From Cryobacterium suzukii (GTDB lineage Bacteria > Actinomycetota > Actinomycetes > Actinomycetales > Microbacteriaceae): a DNA stretch of 64,000 nucleotides. Location of the stretch: NCBI RefSeq assembly GCF_004403185.1, contig NZ_SOHJ01000011.1, positions 248,001-312,000 of the forward strand, in the 5' to 3' direction. The position numbers were made by a program, and so were the translations under genes. This document shows positions 43,201-52,783 of this stretch, piece by piece; positions within the stretch are counted from its first letter, which is position 1, and each line of letters opens with the position of its first letter. The notes beneath the pieces were generated by a model. The model did no database searches. It was given only the letters and a program-made list of their open reading frames with translations, and was not told the origin of the DNA.

Positions 43201-45102
43201 GTGCAGGCCGAGGTCGTAGAGATAGAAGCGGCGCCCGTCAGCGGTCTGAATGTCGAACGGCACCTCATCGAGCACCTCGATGCCGAGGTTCTGCAGAAAC
43301 GGCAGAATCTGGCTGAGGCTTTTCGGTTCGGTCATGTAGAGCTTGATGCGGGCGTCTTCGCCCGGGTCACCAGCCGTTCTGGGCAGGTAGACGTGCAGCC
43401 CGGGGCGGGTGCGCGCCTGCTCGGATGCCCCCACCTCCGCGGCACGGGCCTCGAATCGCCCAATGTCTTCCAGCGCGTCAGTAATTTCGTAGTCGACCCG
43501 GTAGCTGTCGGGAAAAGCGTCGGCCCACACGGCGGCCAACCGCTCCGCCTCTTCAACCGAGTGGGTCTCGCACAGTTCATCGCTGATTCCCTCGGACCAG
43601 GATCGGACGGCTCTGGCCAGGCGTTGCTCCAGCGCGGCGACATCGACGGAGTCCGCCGGGACATTTTTGGGCAAGCGGATGCGATAGAACAAGCGCGCGA
43701 GCGCGGATTCGGTCATACGCGCTTCAAAATCGAGCGACTCCGCGTTGAACGTCTCTTGTAGTTCTTTCTCGATGCGCAGTCGTACGCCGGTGTTATAGCG
43801 GTCACGCGGAAGGTAGACCAGCGCCGACATGAACCGGCCGTAAATGTCTGGTCGCAAAAACAGGCGGGTACGGCGACGCTCCTGCAGACGCTGGATAGCG
43901 AGCGACGCCGTGACGAGGGCGGGCACCTCGATCTGGAACAGCTCGTCACGAGGATAGGTTTCCATGATGCCGAGCAAGTCTTTTCCGCTGTGCGACTCGG
44001 GCGGAAAACCGACCTCGGTCATGACTGCCTTGACCTTCTCGCGCAGCACCGGAACGGCGGTGACCGAGCTGGTGTACGCGCTCGCGGCGAAGAGGCCGAT
44101 GAAACGCTGCTCACCGTCGACCTGGCCGGCGGCATCGAAACTCTTGATTCCGATGTAGTCGAAGTAGGCCGGACGGTGCACGGTGGACCGAGAGTTGGCC
44201 TTGGTGATCACCAGGGCGGTGCGCTCGCGCGCCTTTTGACGGCCCGCATCTGTCAGGTGCTGAATCTGGTGACGGTCGTCGGCGGAACGCAGCAGGCCGA
44301 GGCCGCTGCCCTGGATAAGAGTGAGCACGTCCTCGCCATCAAGCGTTTCGAGGTTGTATTCGCGGTAACCGAGAAAAGTGAAATTGCCCTCGTCGAGCCA
44401 CTGCAAAAGCTGCTGGGTCTGGTGAAGGTCTTTGATGTGCTCGGCACCAACGATTGTGTCGAGCGCTTTGGCGATCTGCATGGCCTTGGTGCGCATGAGC
44501 GGCCAGTCTTCGACCGCGGATCGCACGTCTTTGAGCACAGCGGTCAACCCGGCGATGAGGCTGGCCTGTTCGTCCTCGCTCGCGCTGTCGATCTCGATGG
44601 CGATCCAGGACTCGAGGTGTGAGGCATCATCACCGGTCGCGATGAGGTGGGCAATATTGGGCATGGCAGAGGTGTCACCGCTGGAGACGCCGGCGCTCGA
44701 AACGCCGACGCTGGCCGGGATGCGGTTGATACCTACGAGGTCGTTCGTGGACTTGCTGCGAGCGACGATGAGCAGGGGGTGCACGACCAGGTGGATGGCG
44801 GAATGCTGGCGCACCAGCTCGGCCGTGACCGAGTCAACGAGAAAAGGCATGTCGTCGGTGACGATATAGACGACACTGCGACCGGATTCGTTGTGAATCT
44901 CGACGGTCGCGGTCTTCGGCACCCGCTGCTGCGCGACCTGCCAATGGGCACGCGCCCGAGCTTCCAGAAGCTCAGGGGTATAGTTCGCCGCATCTTCGTC
45001 TGTTAGATGCTCGTAGTAGTCAACTATGAACGTTTCGAGCGTTGGGCCTGAGGGGAATAGACCTGCCGGGGACAGACCCGTTCGGGTGAAACCAGACGAC
45101 AT
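40231..45102 (-). CDS. gdhB: Large NAD-specific glutamate dehydrogenase
   Basis: Oxidises glutamate to 2-oxoglutarate and ammonia with NAD. The 1,623-residue size fits the L-1600 class of bacterial NAD-GDHs. The catalytic region carries [39 protein letters not shown] (about 800-840) and [30 protein letters not shown] (about 1130-1160). The large N-terminal part contains ACT-like regulatory segments and the C-terminal part is helical. ATG at 45102 is preferred since GGAGG lies 9 nt upstream. The product would pass histidine-derived glutamate to the TCA cycle. The gene symbol is by convention (also called gdh2). Confidence 0.93.
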   Translation of the reverse strand: [1623 protein letters not shown]

Positions 45103-45375
45103 TGAAAAAACGCCTCCATCAAATTCATCGCCGTGCGGGTGCGGCTTGCTTACGCTCACAAGTGACACAAACGAACTACGTGTGCGGGCTCCTGCGACGG
45201 GCACGTCGGTGTGCCTCGCCGAACTCAATCATGGAGATCCCTTGCTCGCCCATCGTAGCGCCGGGCCCTGCACTCTCGCTGGTCGCCGCAGAACCTGCGG
45301 CCTGCCACCCGGAAATAGTCTGCTGCTCGTCGATTCGTTCGTGACCGGGTCATAAACCGCCACCACCCGCCGCTT

Positions 45376-46284
45376 TTAGTACCAGCCGACAGACTGCGAG
45401 TGCGACCAGGCTGCGCACGGCGTTCCGTAGGACGAGGCCTTGATGTAGCCGAGGCCCCAGCTGATCTGCGTGGTGGCGTTGGTGGCCCAGTCGTTGCCAG
45501 CCGACGCCATCTTGCTACCGGGGAGTGCCTGGGGAATTCCGGTCGCACCACTGCTGGAATTCACGGCCGCGTAGTTCCAGCGTGATTCCTTCTGCCACAA
45601 CCGATCAAGGCAGCTGAACTGGTCCTCACCCCAGCCGTACTGCGAGGCGGCCATCGAACGAGCTGTGGCGCGCGCACCGTCGACGGAATTGCCGCCAGCG
45701 AGGGATTGCATGCGAGCGGCTTCGGCAGCTGCTTGCGCCGCGGCTATAGCCGCTGCTTCAGCGGCCGCAGCGGCAGCAGCCTCGGCGGCGACGCGGTCGA
45801 CCTCAGCCGTGGCGGCCGCGACCGACGCGGTCTCCGCCTTAGCCTCGGCCGTGAGCGATTCCACCCGCTCGATCGGCAGGATCGCGTAGCTGGCAAGCGA
45901 ACTGACTACCGAGGTGAGGGTGGCGGCATCCACCTTGCTTTGGCTGGCAGCAATGACGACGTGGGCCGCGCTCAGGGCAGCGGATGCGCTACCGCGCGTG
46001 ATCGTCTCACCACGCTGCACGTAGACGTCGAGCTGATCGCTCTGCAGGCCCCTGCTGTCGGCGAGTACGGTCGTGGCAGCGATGCTGTCCTGCGTGGCGT
46101 CGGCCGATTGGGCGACGAATCCGCTGCTGGCGACCAGGCCGGCAATGACGAGTACGGTACCGGTCGCGGCGGCAATCTCGTGTCGGCTGGTTCGTGGTTT
46201 GCGAGGCTTACGGTGAATTTGAGTGCCGGGGAGGGCAACGTGGGCATGGGGCGTTTCCGTGGGTTTTGGGCGCATGTCCTTCAT
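45376..46284 (-). CDS. SLT-domain lytic-transglycosylase-like protein
   Basis: About 302 residues from ATG at 46284 (start uncertain). A membrane segment at about 34-56 (AAATGTVLVIAGLVASSGF) is followed by a Ser/Thr-rich region and a long Ala/Glu coiled coil (AEVDRVAAEAAAAAAAEAAAIAA). The C-terminal about 85 residues form a transglycosylase SLT-type fold: DRLWQKESRWNYAAVNSSSGATGIPQALPG contains the likely catalytic Glu in KES. The protein probably acts on peptidoglycan at the membrane. Relatives are common in Microbacteriaceae and often serve as resuscitation- or cell-wall-remodelling-type factors (inference). Confidence 0.78.
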   Translation of the reverse strand: MKDMRPKPTETPHAHVALPGTQIHRKPRKPRTSRHEIAAATGTVLVIAGLVASSGFVAQSADATQDSIAATTVLADSRGLQSDQLDVYVQRGETITRGSASAALSAAHVVIAASQSKVDAATLTSVVSSLASYAILPIERVESLTAEAKAETASVAAATAEVDRVAAEAAAAAAAEAAAIAAAQAAAEAARMQSLAGGNSVDGARATARSMAASQYGWGEDQFSCLDRLWQKESRWNYAAVNSSSGATGIPQALPGSKMASAGNDWATNATTQISWGLGYIKASSYGTPCAAWSHSQSVGWY

Positions 46285-46819
46285 CTGGCGCGAATGATGG
46301 ACGCTAGGTACGCCCGTTCGCTGGGTTTTTGGCCCGTGCACTTCGGGGTGGCGCGGGCGAAGCCGCCAGCATGCCCGGCCTTTTTGAAAAAAACCTCACG
46401 ATTTTCTCCGAAACCCCTGATTTTCGGTCACGCGCGTTCTGTCGTGGCATACTTTGCGACTGCTGACCGGTCATTCACCGGCGCGACGGGGTGTTTAGCC
46501 TGATCATCGTCGTATCGGTCCGCAGGAGGACCGCTTAGAGCGCGGCCTTCAGGCCAAAAAATATCGAGCATGGTGGCAAGAATTCTCATCGCGTTCGTCC
46601 AGCGCTGCGGCAAATCCGGCATCAATGTGGAGCATCACCGGCCATTTCTGTTCATCATATAAATCCACTGTTTATGCAGCGATACAATTTGAGAAAATCC
46701 CCTGTCCCACGATCTTCCGCGACGAATCTGGCACGATGCGGCGGTCGGCGCTGGCGAGTGCGCGAAATCAGGCCCGCGCATCCGCCCTTCTTTCAACTCC
46801 CCGAAACGAGCCGAGTCAT
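46285..46819. other. Non-coding stretch with AT-rich patch
   Basis: No convincing gene in 535 nt. The middle (46640-46700) is unusually AT-rich and includes ATAAA-N7-TTTAT (46659-46675), a possible promoter or operator for the downstream amidohydrolase fragment and IclR gene. The sequence immediately upstream of the amidohydrolase fragment shows no amidohydrolase homology in any frame I read. Confidence 0.4.
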
Positions 46820-47626
46820 GACCAGATCTGGCCCGGTCTGCCCGAACCCTGGTGCGACGGCCCGGTGGCTGCTCGGGCCAAGGTCCGAGAGGTTATTCGC
46901 ATGGGCGCCGACGTCATCAAGGTTGCGATGACGGGCAGCATGACGTTTGCCGCACGACGGCCGCACCGCCCGCTGTTCACCGAGGAGGAGCTCGCAGCCA
47001 TCGTGGACGAGGCGCACGTCGAGGGGATCCCCGTGTGTGCACACGCCCACGGCGACCCTGGCGCGATCCTGGCCGTGCGGGCTGGCGTCGATACCATTGA
47101 GCACGGAACCTATCTCACCGAGGAGTGCGCGCGCGAAATGGCTGATCGCGGCACATGGTATGTTCCAACAATGTGCATCTCCAACTGGCACAGCACCCTG
47201 TCCCAGGCAAGCGTGCGCGCCCACACGGCCGACATGCCTGCGCGGCATCGAGAGAGCATTGCTCGGGCCGTAAGGCTCGGCGTGCGCATCGCTGCGGGCA
47301 CAGATACCAACCCGTCCCACGGATTCGGGCGCACCGGGATGGAGCTGGAACTGCTGGTCGAGGCCGGCCTGACCGAAGCGATCGCGATCGCGGTCGCCAC
47401 TGACCAATCCAGCCAATGCCTGGGCATGTCAGCCGATGTCGGTACCGTCGCGGCGGGCAAGTTCGCCGACCTGCTCATCGTGGACGGCGACCCGCAGCGG
47501 GACATCCGCTTGTTGCAGGATGCGAGCCGCCGCACGGCCGTGCTGAAAGGCGGCCAGTTCATGAGCGGGTCGCCTCTTTCTATAGCGGATGCGCGCAGTC
47601 GCCGATCGATCGCGGTCACCGCATGA
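46820..47626 (+). pseudogene. Amidohydrolase, 5'-truncated (imidazolonepropionase/prolidase-like)
   Basis: The frame contains the C-terminal two thirds of a metal-dependent amidohydrolase: GADVIKVAMTG (carboxylated-Lys region), VCAHAHGDPGAI, DTIEHGTYLT and AAGTDTNPSHGFG (late Asp). The N-terminal HxH metal site is missing, and the preceding sequence is unrelated. An internal ATG at 46901 with GAGAGG upstream could allow a 241-residue product, but it would still lack the first metal ligands. Its stop overlaps the IclR ATG (ATGA). I interpret it as a decayed gene of a peptide- or amide-degradation locus. Confidence 0.65.
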
Positions 47627-48456
47627 CGACCGACACCGCAGACACCGCAGACACCACGGAGACGTCGACGGCACCGCCCGTCGCAACGGGCCCGACCACC
47701 GACTACATGATCGGGCCGGTCGCCGCGGCCCTCGATATCATGCTCGAGTTCGAGAATGGACAAAGGGAACTGCGCGTTGCCGACATCGCCCGGCGAATTG
47801 GCGTGACCCGAAACAAGGCGTTCCGCCTGATCAAAACCCTCGAATCGCGCGGTTTTCTACAACGCATAGGCGACCACTACCGGGTGGGCAGTCGATTGCT
47901 CACCCTCGGCGAAGTGGCGGCCCAACCGATCGAGGCATTGCGGGCCGCCGCGCAGCCCGAGCTGGAGGCTCTGCAGGCGCAGACCAATGAAACGGTCTAT
48001 CTGCTGGCTCCGTTGGGCATGGAGGCGATCTGCATCTCCCGCATTGAGAGCACCCATTCCCTGCGTATTTCGGTCAATGTCGGCCAGAAACGACCACTTA
48101 TTGCGGGGGCTGGGCAGAAGATGCTGCTCTCCGGCCAGGACGAGCAACGCCTGACCCAGGTACTCAGGCATCGGGGGCCGGCGTTCACCGAACACACCAT
48201 CACCGACGAAGGCGAGTTGCGCCGACAATTGGAGGAGATTCGCCATCGCGGTTACAGCCTCAGTCTCGGCGAGGTCGATGCCGGAGCCGGGGCCGTCGCC
48301 GCGCCTGTCTACGACTATTCTGGTGACATGATCGCGGCCCTGGTAATTGGGGGTGCCATGTCGCGGGTGTCGGGCAATGTCGAGGGTGCGTGGAGAGATT
48401 CGGTCGTCAGCGCCGCCCACCGCATTTCTGCAACGCTCGGCCACCACCAAAAGTAG
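47623..48456 (+). CDS. IclR-family transcriptional regulator
   Basis: A 277-residue regulator. After a 28-residue Thr/Ala/Asp-rich tail with repeated TADTADT, the winged HTH (RELRVADIARRIGVTRNKAFRLIKTLESRGFLQRI, about 46-80) is followed by the effector-binding IclR domain (LQAQTNETVYLLAPLGMEAICISRIES; SLSLGEVDAGAGAVAAPVYDYSG). The start overlaps the amidohydrolase stop. It probably controls the amidohydrolase/ABC transporter/M20 set. The repeated N-terminal GCAGACACC units are worth noting as a potential slippage site. Confidence 0.9.
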   Translation: MTTDTADTADTTETSTAPPVATGPTTDYMIGPVAAALDIMLEFENGQRELRVADIARRIGVTRNKAFRLIKTLESRGFLQRIGDHYRVGSRLLTLGEVAAQPIEALRAAAQPELEALQAQTNETVYLLAPLGMEAICISRIESTHSLRISVNVGQKRPLIAGAGQKMLLSGQDEQRLTQVLRHRGPAFTEHTITDEGELRRQLEEIRHRGYSLSLGEVDAGAGAVAAPVYDYSGDMIAALVIGGAMSRVSGNVEGAWRDSVVSAAHRISATLGHHQK

Positions 48457-48539
48457 CGGCGCTTCTACCGAGCCACTCCGCAGCGAAACAAAGGCGCGTT
48501 GAGTTCAGCCCAATCAACTACAGCAATGGAGCACCGTCA

Positions 48540-49472
48540 ATGAAGCGTTTTCAGGTCGCGAAAACCCTCTGTTTGGCCCTCGCGGTCTCGCTCTTAGCCG
48601 GTTGTAGCGCAGCGGTCGAACCGGCGGAACCCGCAGTGTCCACTCTCATGGACCAAGCCATTCACGACGCTTTACCCCAAAACGTTCAGGACGCCGGCGA
48701 GCTCACTGTCGTCACGAGCGGTGCAAACCCACCGTGGTGGGTCACAACGCCCGGAAAAACCGGCGAGTACACCGGTGCCGGTGCCGAGCTGATGGAGGCC
48801 ATCGCCGAGGTGATGGGCGTGGATGTCAAGGTCGCCACAGTGCCGGACATTTCCGGCGCGTTCGCCGCGATCAGCGCCGAACGTTACGCCTTCGGTTTCT
48901 TCCCATACGCCGACTCGGTCGGCGGACCGAAAGAGCGCCCAGGCGCCGAATTCGTTGACGTTCTGCAGGAGGTCGTTCCTTTTCTGGTCGAGAAAGGCAA
49001 CCCCAAGAACGTCACCAACATGGACGAACTGTGTGACGTCACCGTGGCAGCACTCGCCAACGCTGCCACTTACAGAGTCGCCGAGGCTCAGGCAGTGAAG
49101 TGCCAGGAGCAGGGTAAGGACCTCACGGTGCTGAGCGTCGCGAGCGTTCCCGACGGCGTGCTGGCCTTGCGATCAGGGCGAACGGATGCCTTCTTCACCG
49201 GCGGTGCCTCGCTGTTCTACGCGGCCCGGGAATCCAATGGCGAGTTGGAAGTCGTCGGCGACGAGTTCTCCAACGGGTTCGCCGGTCAGTTCATGGGAGC
49301 TCTGCTTTCGAAAGATTCTGAGCTCTCCGACCCCCTGCTCGCGAGCTTTCAAGTGCTCTTCGACAATGGTGACTACAAGACGATCATGACCACGTACGGT
49401 CTCGATCGAGAGATTATCGAACAGCCCGGTATCAACCTGTACGCCGACTGGCTCGCTGCGAACCCGCAATAG
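48540..49472 (+). CDS. ABC transporter substrate-binding lipoprotein (family 3)
   Basis: A 310-residue extracytoplasmic binding protein. Signal peptide with lipobox LLAGC (Cys22) and an SBP_bac_3 domain: AGELTVVTSGANPPWWV, YTGAGAELMEAIAEVMGVDVKV and LRSGRTDAFFTGGASLF. Polar amino acid, amidine or opine-type ligands are typical of the family. ATG at 48540 follows GGAG. First gene of a three-gene importer; the permease starts 2 nt after its stop. Confidence 0.92.
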   Translation: MKRFQVAKTLCLALAVSLLAGCSAAVEPAEPAVSTLMDQAIHDALPQNVQDAGELTVVTSGANPPWWVTTPGKTGEYTGAGAELMEAIAEVMGVDVKVATVPDISGAFAAISAERYAFGFFPYADSVGGPKERPGAEFVDVLQEVVPFLVEKGNPKNVTNMDELCDVTVAALANAATYRVAEAQAVKCQEQGKDLTVLSVASVPDGVLALRSGRTDAFFTGGASLFYAARESNGELEVVGDEFSNGFAGQFMGALLSKDSELSDPLLASFQVLFDNGDYKTIMTTYGLDREIIEQPGINLYADWLAANPQ

Positions 49473-49474
49473 TC

Positions 49475-50437
49475 ATGGCAAACCTGCCGAGCAACCAGAC
49501 CGAGATCGAATTGCCTCTCACGCAACGCCCCGTGGACGTCGCACGGGCCTTGGCTCCCCGGCGGCCCGCTACCTGGGTGCTCTCCATCGTCACCGTGCTC
49601 GTCGCCGCACAAATCGTGCACCTTTTGCTGACGAACGCCAACTTTGAATGGGACGTCGTCGGGCAATACCTCAACAGCGAAACCGTGCTCCAGGGCGTTG
49701 TCATGACTCTCTTTCTCACGGTGACGGCGATGACGATCGGTCTGATTCTCGGCGGCGTTCTGGCGGTATGCCGGCTGTCAGACAACACCCTGTTGCGCGC
49801 GCTCGCCTCCTCGTACATCTGGTTCTTTCGGGGTACACCACAGCTCGTGCAACTGATCTTTTGGTTCAACATCGGCCTGCTCGTTCCGGTCTTGAGCATA
49901 GGGATTCCGTTTGGTCCGACGTTTGCCTCCATCGAGTCCAACACCCTGGTGACGCCGCTGTTGGCGGCCATAGTCGGTCTTGGTCTGCACGATGCCGCCT
50001 ATCAGGCCGAGATCTATCGCGCCGGGCTGATCTCGGTTGACGAGGGGCAGCTCGAGGCGGCACAAGCCCTGGGCATGAAGCCGGTTCGGGTTTTCTTTCG
50101 AATCCAGCTACCCCAGGCCATGCGGTTCATCGTTCCGCCCACTTTCAACTCCATCATCGCGCTGGTGAAGGGGACTTCGCTGGTGAGCGTTATCGGCGGA
50201 GCCGAGTTGTTGTTCTCGGTCAAGGAGATCTACAGCCAGACCTATCAAACCGTGCCACTGCTGATCGTCGCGAGTATCTGGTATCTGTTCATCACGACCG
50301 TGCTCAACGGCGTGCAGTTCTTCATTGAGCGTCACTATGGCCGCGGGTCCAGCCGCACTGGCAGCTCGTCTATTGTTGCCAGGTTTTTCGATCGGCGGGC
50401 CGCCGAGCGCACCCTGAATCGAGGTATGGAATCGTGA
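49475..50437 (+). CDS. ABC transporter permease (HisM/GlnP type)
   Basis: A 320-residue membrane protein with five to six helices and the EAA loop QLEAAQALGMKPVRVFFRIQLPQAMR (about 193-218) that contacts the ATPase. The N-terminus has an extra hydrophobic segment (TWVLSIVTVLVAAQIVHLLL, about 32-51). The stop overlaps the ATPase GTG (GTGA). Confidence 0.92.
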   Translation: MANLPSNQTEIELPLTQRPVDVARALAPRRPATWVLSIVTVLVAAQIVHLLLTNANFEWDVVGQYLNSETVLQGVVMTLFLTVTAMTIGLILGGVLAVCRLSDNTLLRALASSYIWFFRGTPQLVQLIFWFNIGLLVPVLSIGIPFGPTFASIESNTLVTPLLAAIVGLGLHDAAYQAEIYRAGLISVDEGQLEAAQALGMKPVRVFFRIQLPQAMRFIVPPTFNSIIALVKGTSLVSVIGGAELLFSVKEIYSQTYQTVPLLIVASIWYLFITTVLNGVQFFIERHYGRGSSRTGSSSIVARFFDRRAAERTLNRGMES

Positions 50438-51204
50438 CTCAGCCCATTCTGCGCATCAGCGGATTGCGCAAGCAATTCTCCGGCGTCGAGGTACTCAAGG
50501 GCATAGATCTCGAGGTGCACGTCGGCGAGACTGTCGCGATCCTCGGTTCGTCAGGGTCGGGCAAATCCACCCTGCTGCGCTGCGTGAACTGCCTCGAGGT
50601 TGCCAGCGGCGGTTCGATCTGGGTAGGCGACGAGCTGATGGGCTATCGGCAAGAGTCTGGAGATACCGTGCGCCGGCTCACCGAAAGCCAGATCGCCGTG
50701 CAGCGTCGCAACGTGGGAATGGTTTTCCAGAATTTCAACCTGTTTCCGCACTGGACCGTGCTGCAGAACATTGCCGATGGCCCCCGCTCCATTCTCAAAC
50801 TGAGCAAGGCCGACGCGATCGAGCGCAGCATGGCCCTGCTGACCCGGGTTGGGTTGGCTGATCGGGCGACTGCCTACCCGCGCCAGCTCTCCGGCGGGCA
50901 GCAGCAGCGCGTCGCCATCGCCCGGGCCCTGGCCCTTGAACCCGGTCTGCTTTTGTTTGACGAACCGACGTCGGCCCTCGATCCGGAAAATGTCAGCGAG
51001 GTCACCGATGTGATGGCCGCGTTGGCGGCCGGCGGCGCCACCATGCTCGTGGTCACCCACGAGCTGGGCTTCGCTCGGGCAGCCGCCGATCGGGTTGTCT
51101 TCATGGACGGTGGCGTCATCCTTGAGCAGGGTTCGCCGGCCGAGGTGTTCGACCATTCGCAGCAGCCGCGCACCCGGGAGTTTCTGCGCAAGTCTCTGGT
51201 GTGA
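50434..51204 (+). CDS. ABC transporter ATPase (GlnQ type)
   Basis: A 256-residue ATPase. Walker A is GSSGSGKST (about 34-42), the signature is [15 protein letters not shown] (about 150-164), Walker B is [14 protein letters not shown] (about 171-184), and [15 protein letters not shown] is the switch His region. It closes a polar amino-acid-type importer with the two upstream genes. The M20 amidohydrolase gene follows after 61 nt. Confidence 0.95.
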   Translation: MTQPILRISGLRKQFSGVEVLKGIDLEVHVGETVAILGSSGSGKSTLLRCVNCLEVASGGSIWVGDELMGYRQESGDTVRRLTESQIAVQRRNVGMVFQNFNLFPHWTVLQNIADGPRSILKLSKADAIERSMALLTRVGLADRATAYPRQLSGGQQQRVAIARALALEPGLLLFDEPTSALDPENVSEVTDVMAALAAGGATMLVVTHELGFARAAADRVVFMDGGVILEQGSPAEVFDHSQQPRTREFLRKSLV

Positions 51205-51265
51205 TTCGACAACTTGCCCGCTGCGGCTCACACTGGAACCACCAGTCGCCTTCAAAGGAGAAACC

Positions 51266-52477
51266 GTGACCGTACTCTCAGATGCCCGTGAACTTGCCGG
51301 AGACATCACCGACCTGCGCCACCGACTGCACCAGGAACCCGAAATCGGGCTGCAGCTGCCTCGCACGCAGGAGAAGGTACTCGAGGCCCTCCAGGGCCTT
51401 CCGTTCGAGATCAGTCTTGGTACCGACACCACCTCGGTGACGGCGGTGCTGCGCGGAACCGGCGCCGGGGCATCCGCTTCACGGCCCGTGGTGTTGCTGC
51501 GCGGCGACATGGACGCGCTTCCACTTCAGGAACGTACCGGACTGGAGTTCAGCTCGCGCATTGACGGCGCCATGCACGCCTGCGGTCACGACCTGCACAC
51601 GTCCATGCTCGTGGGCGCGGCAACCCTGCTCGCCCACCACCGTGACCAGCTCGCCGGAGACGTCGTGCTCATGTTTCAGCCGGGCGAAGAGGGCTACGAC
51701 GGGGCGGGAGTGATGATTCGCGAGGGTGTGCTCGACGCTGCCGGTCGTCGCGCTGACGCTGCCTACGGTATTCACGTGATGTCGGCCGGCGCATCCAACG
51801 GGCAGTTCGCCAGCCGCACCGGAACCCTGATGTCGGCCAGCGATGGCCTCACGGTGACGGTGCACGGGGCCGGCGGGCACGGTTCTGCCCCGCACCAGGC
51901 GCAGGATCCAGTGACGGTGATTGCCGAGATGGTCACCGCCCTGCAGGTGATGGTCACCCGCCAGTTCGACATGTTCGACCCGGTGGTGCTCTCGGTCGGG
52001 GTTCTGCAGGCTGGCACGAAGCGCAATATCATCCCCGATTCCGCGCGAATGGAGGCGACTGTGCGGTCATACACGCCCGAGTCGCGGGCCAAGCTGGCAC
52101 GCGTGGTGCCCCGGCTGCTCGAGGGAATCGCGGCAGCGCACGGCGTTGAAGTAACGGTGGATTACGTCACCGAATATCCGCCGACCGTCACAGACGAGGG
52201 CGAAACCGGTCGGGCCGAGCGCGTCGTCGGCGAACTCTTCGGCGAAAAGCGGTTTACACGCATGGTCAACCCCCTCGGCGGCTCCGAGGACTTCTCGCGA
52301 GTGTTGCAACAGGTACCGGGAACCTTTGTATTTCTCTCGGCCGCGCCGCGTCAAGCGGATGCCCCCGCCGCCTATAACCACTCCCCCGCGGCAACCTTTG
52401 ACGACGGTGTCCTGGCCGACGGCACGGCCCTGTACACGCAGCTGGCGCTGTCGCGCATGGCCGAACTGGCAGGTTGA
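51266..52477 (+). CDS. M20D-type amidohydrolase/peptidase (AmhX/hippurate-hydrolase-like)
   Basis: A 403-residue zinc amidohydrolase. LRHRLHQEPEIGLQLPRTQ, LLRGDMDALPLQERTG, DGAMHACGHDLHTSMLVGAA (first metal ligands), MFQPGEEGYDGAGVMI and GGSEDFS are intact. Members deacylate N-acyl amino acids. The GTG at 51266 has AAAGGAG. It is likely the enzyme for the compound brought in by the upstream ABC importer; co-regulation by the IclR gene is inferred. Confidence 0.92.
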   Translation: MTVLSDARELAGDITDLRHRLHQEPEIGLQLPRTQEKVLEALQGLPFEISLGTDTTSVTAVLRGTGAGASASRPVVLLRGDMDALPLQERTGLEFSSRIDGAMHACGHDLHTSMLVGAATLLAHHRDQLAGDVVLMFQPGEEGYDGAGVMIREGVLDAAGRRADAAYGIHVMSAGASNGQFASRTGTLMSASDGLTVTVHGAGGHGSAPHQAQDPVTVIAEMVTALQVMVTRQFDMFDPVVLSVGVLQAGTKRNIIPDSARMEATVRSYTPESRAKLARVVPRLLEGIAAAHGVEVTVDYVTEYPPTVTDEGETGRAERVVGELFGEKRFTRMVNPLGGSEDFSRVLQQVPGTFVFLSAAPRQADAPAAYNHSPAATFDDGVLADGTALYTQLALSRMAELAG

Positions 52478-52783
52478 GGCCCGGACCAGCTTCGGTGTGC
52501 TCACTCCGTTGTCGGGTTCGCGCAAGTCGTCGGTGCGCGCACGAAAGCGGATGCTTGTCATGCACACATGCCACGAATAGGGCGCGCGACACGACACTAA
52601 AGTTCACCCAGTTCGCGGGGAGGCGCATCTCTCTCGTGCGTGCTTAGCTGGATTCAGAAGCTTTTTTGGGAGTCTGATAATTTACAATTTCACGCTGAGC
52701 AGCGATACCACTATGTCCAATATGGCAGATCGAGCACGCATCGTCGATGTGGGCAGCGCCACCCGTCATGATGGGCAGGCAGA
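52478..52783. other. Non-coding stretch
   Basis: 306 nt without a convincing gene. The second half has an AT-rich segment (GATAATTTACAATTTC, about 52675-52690), a possible promoter for the degenerate HAD gene. No strong hairpin terminator is visible after the M20 gene. Confidence 0.35.
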
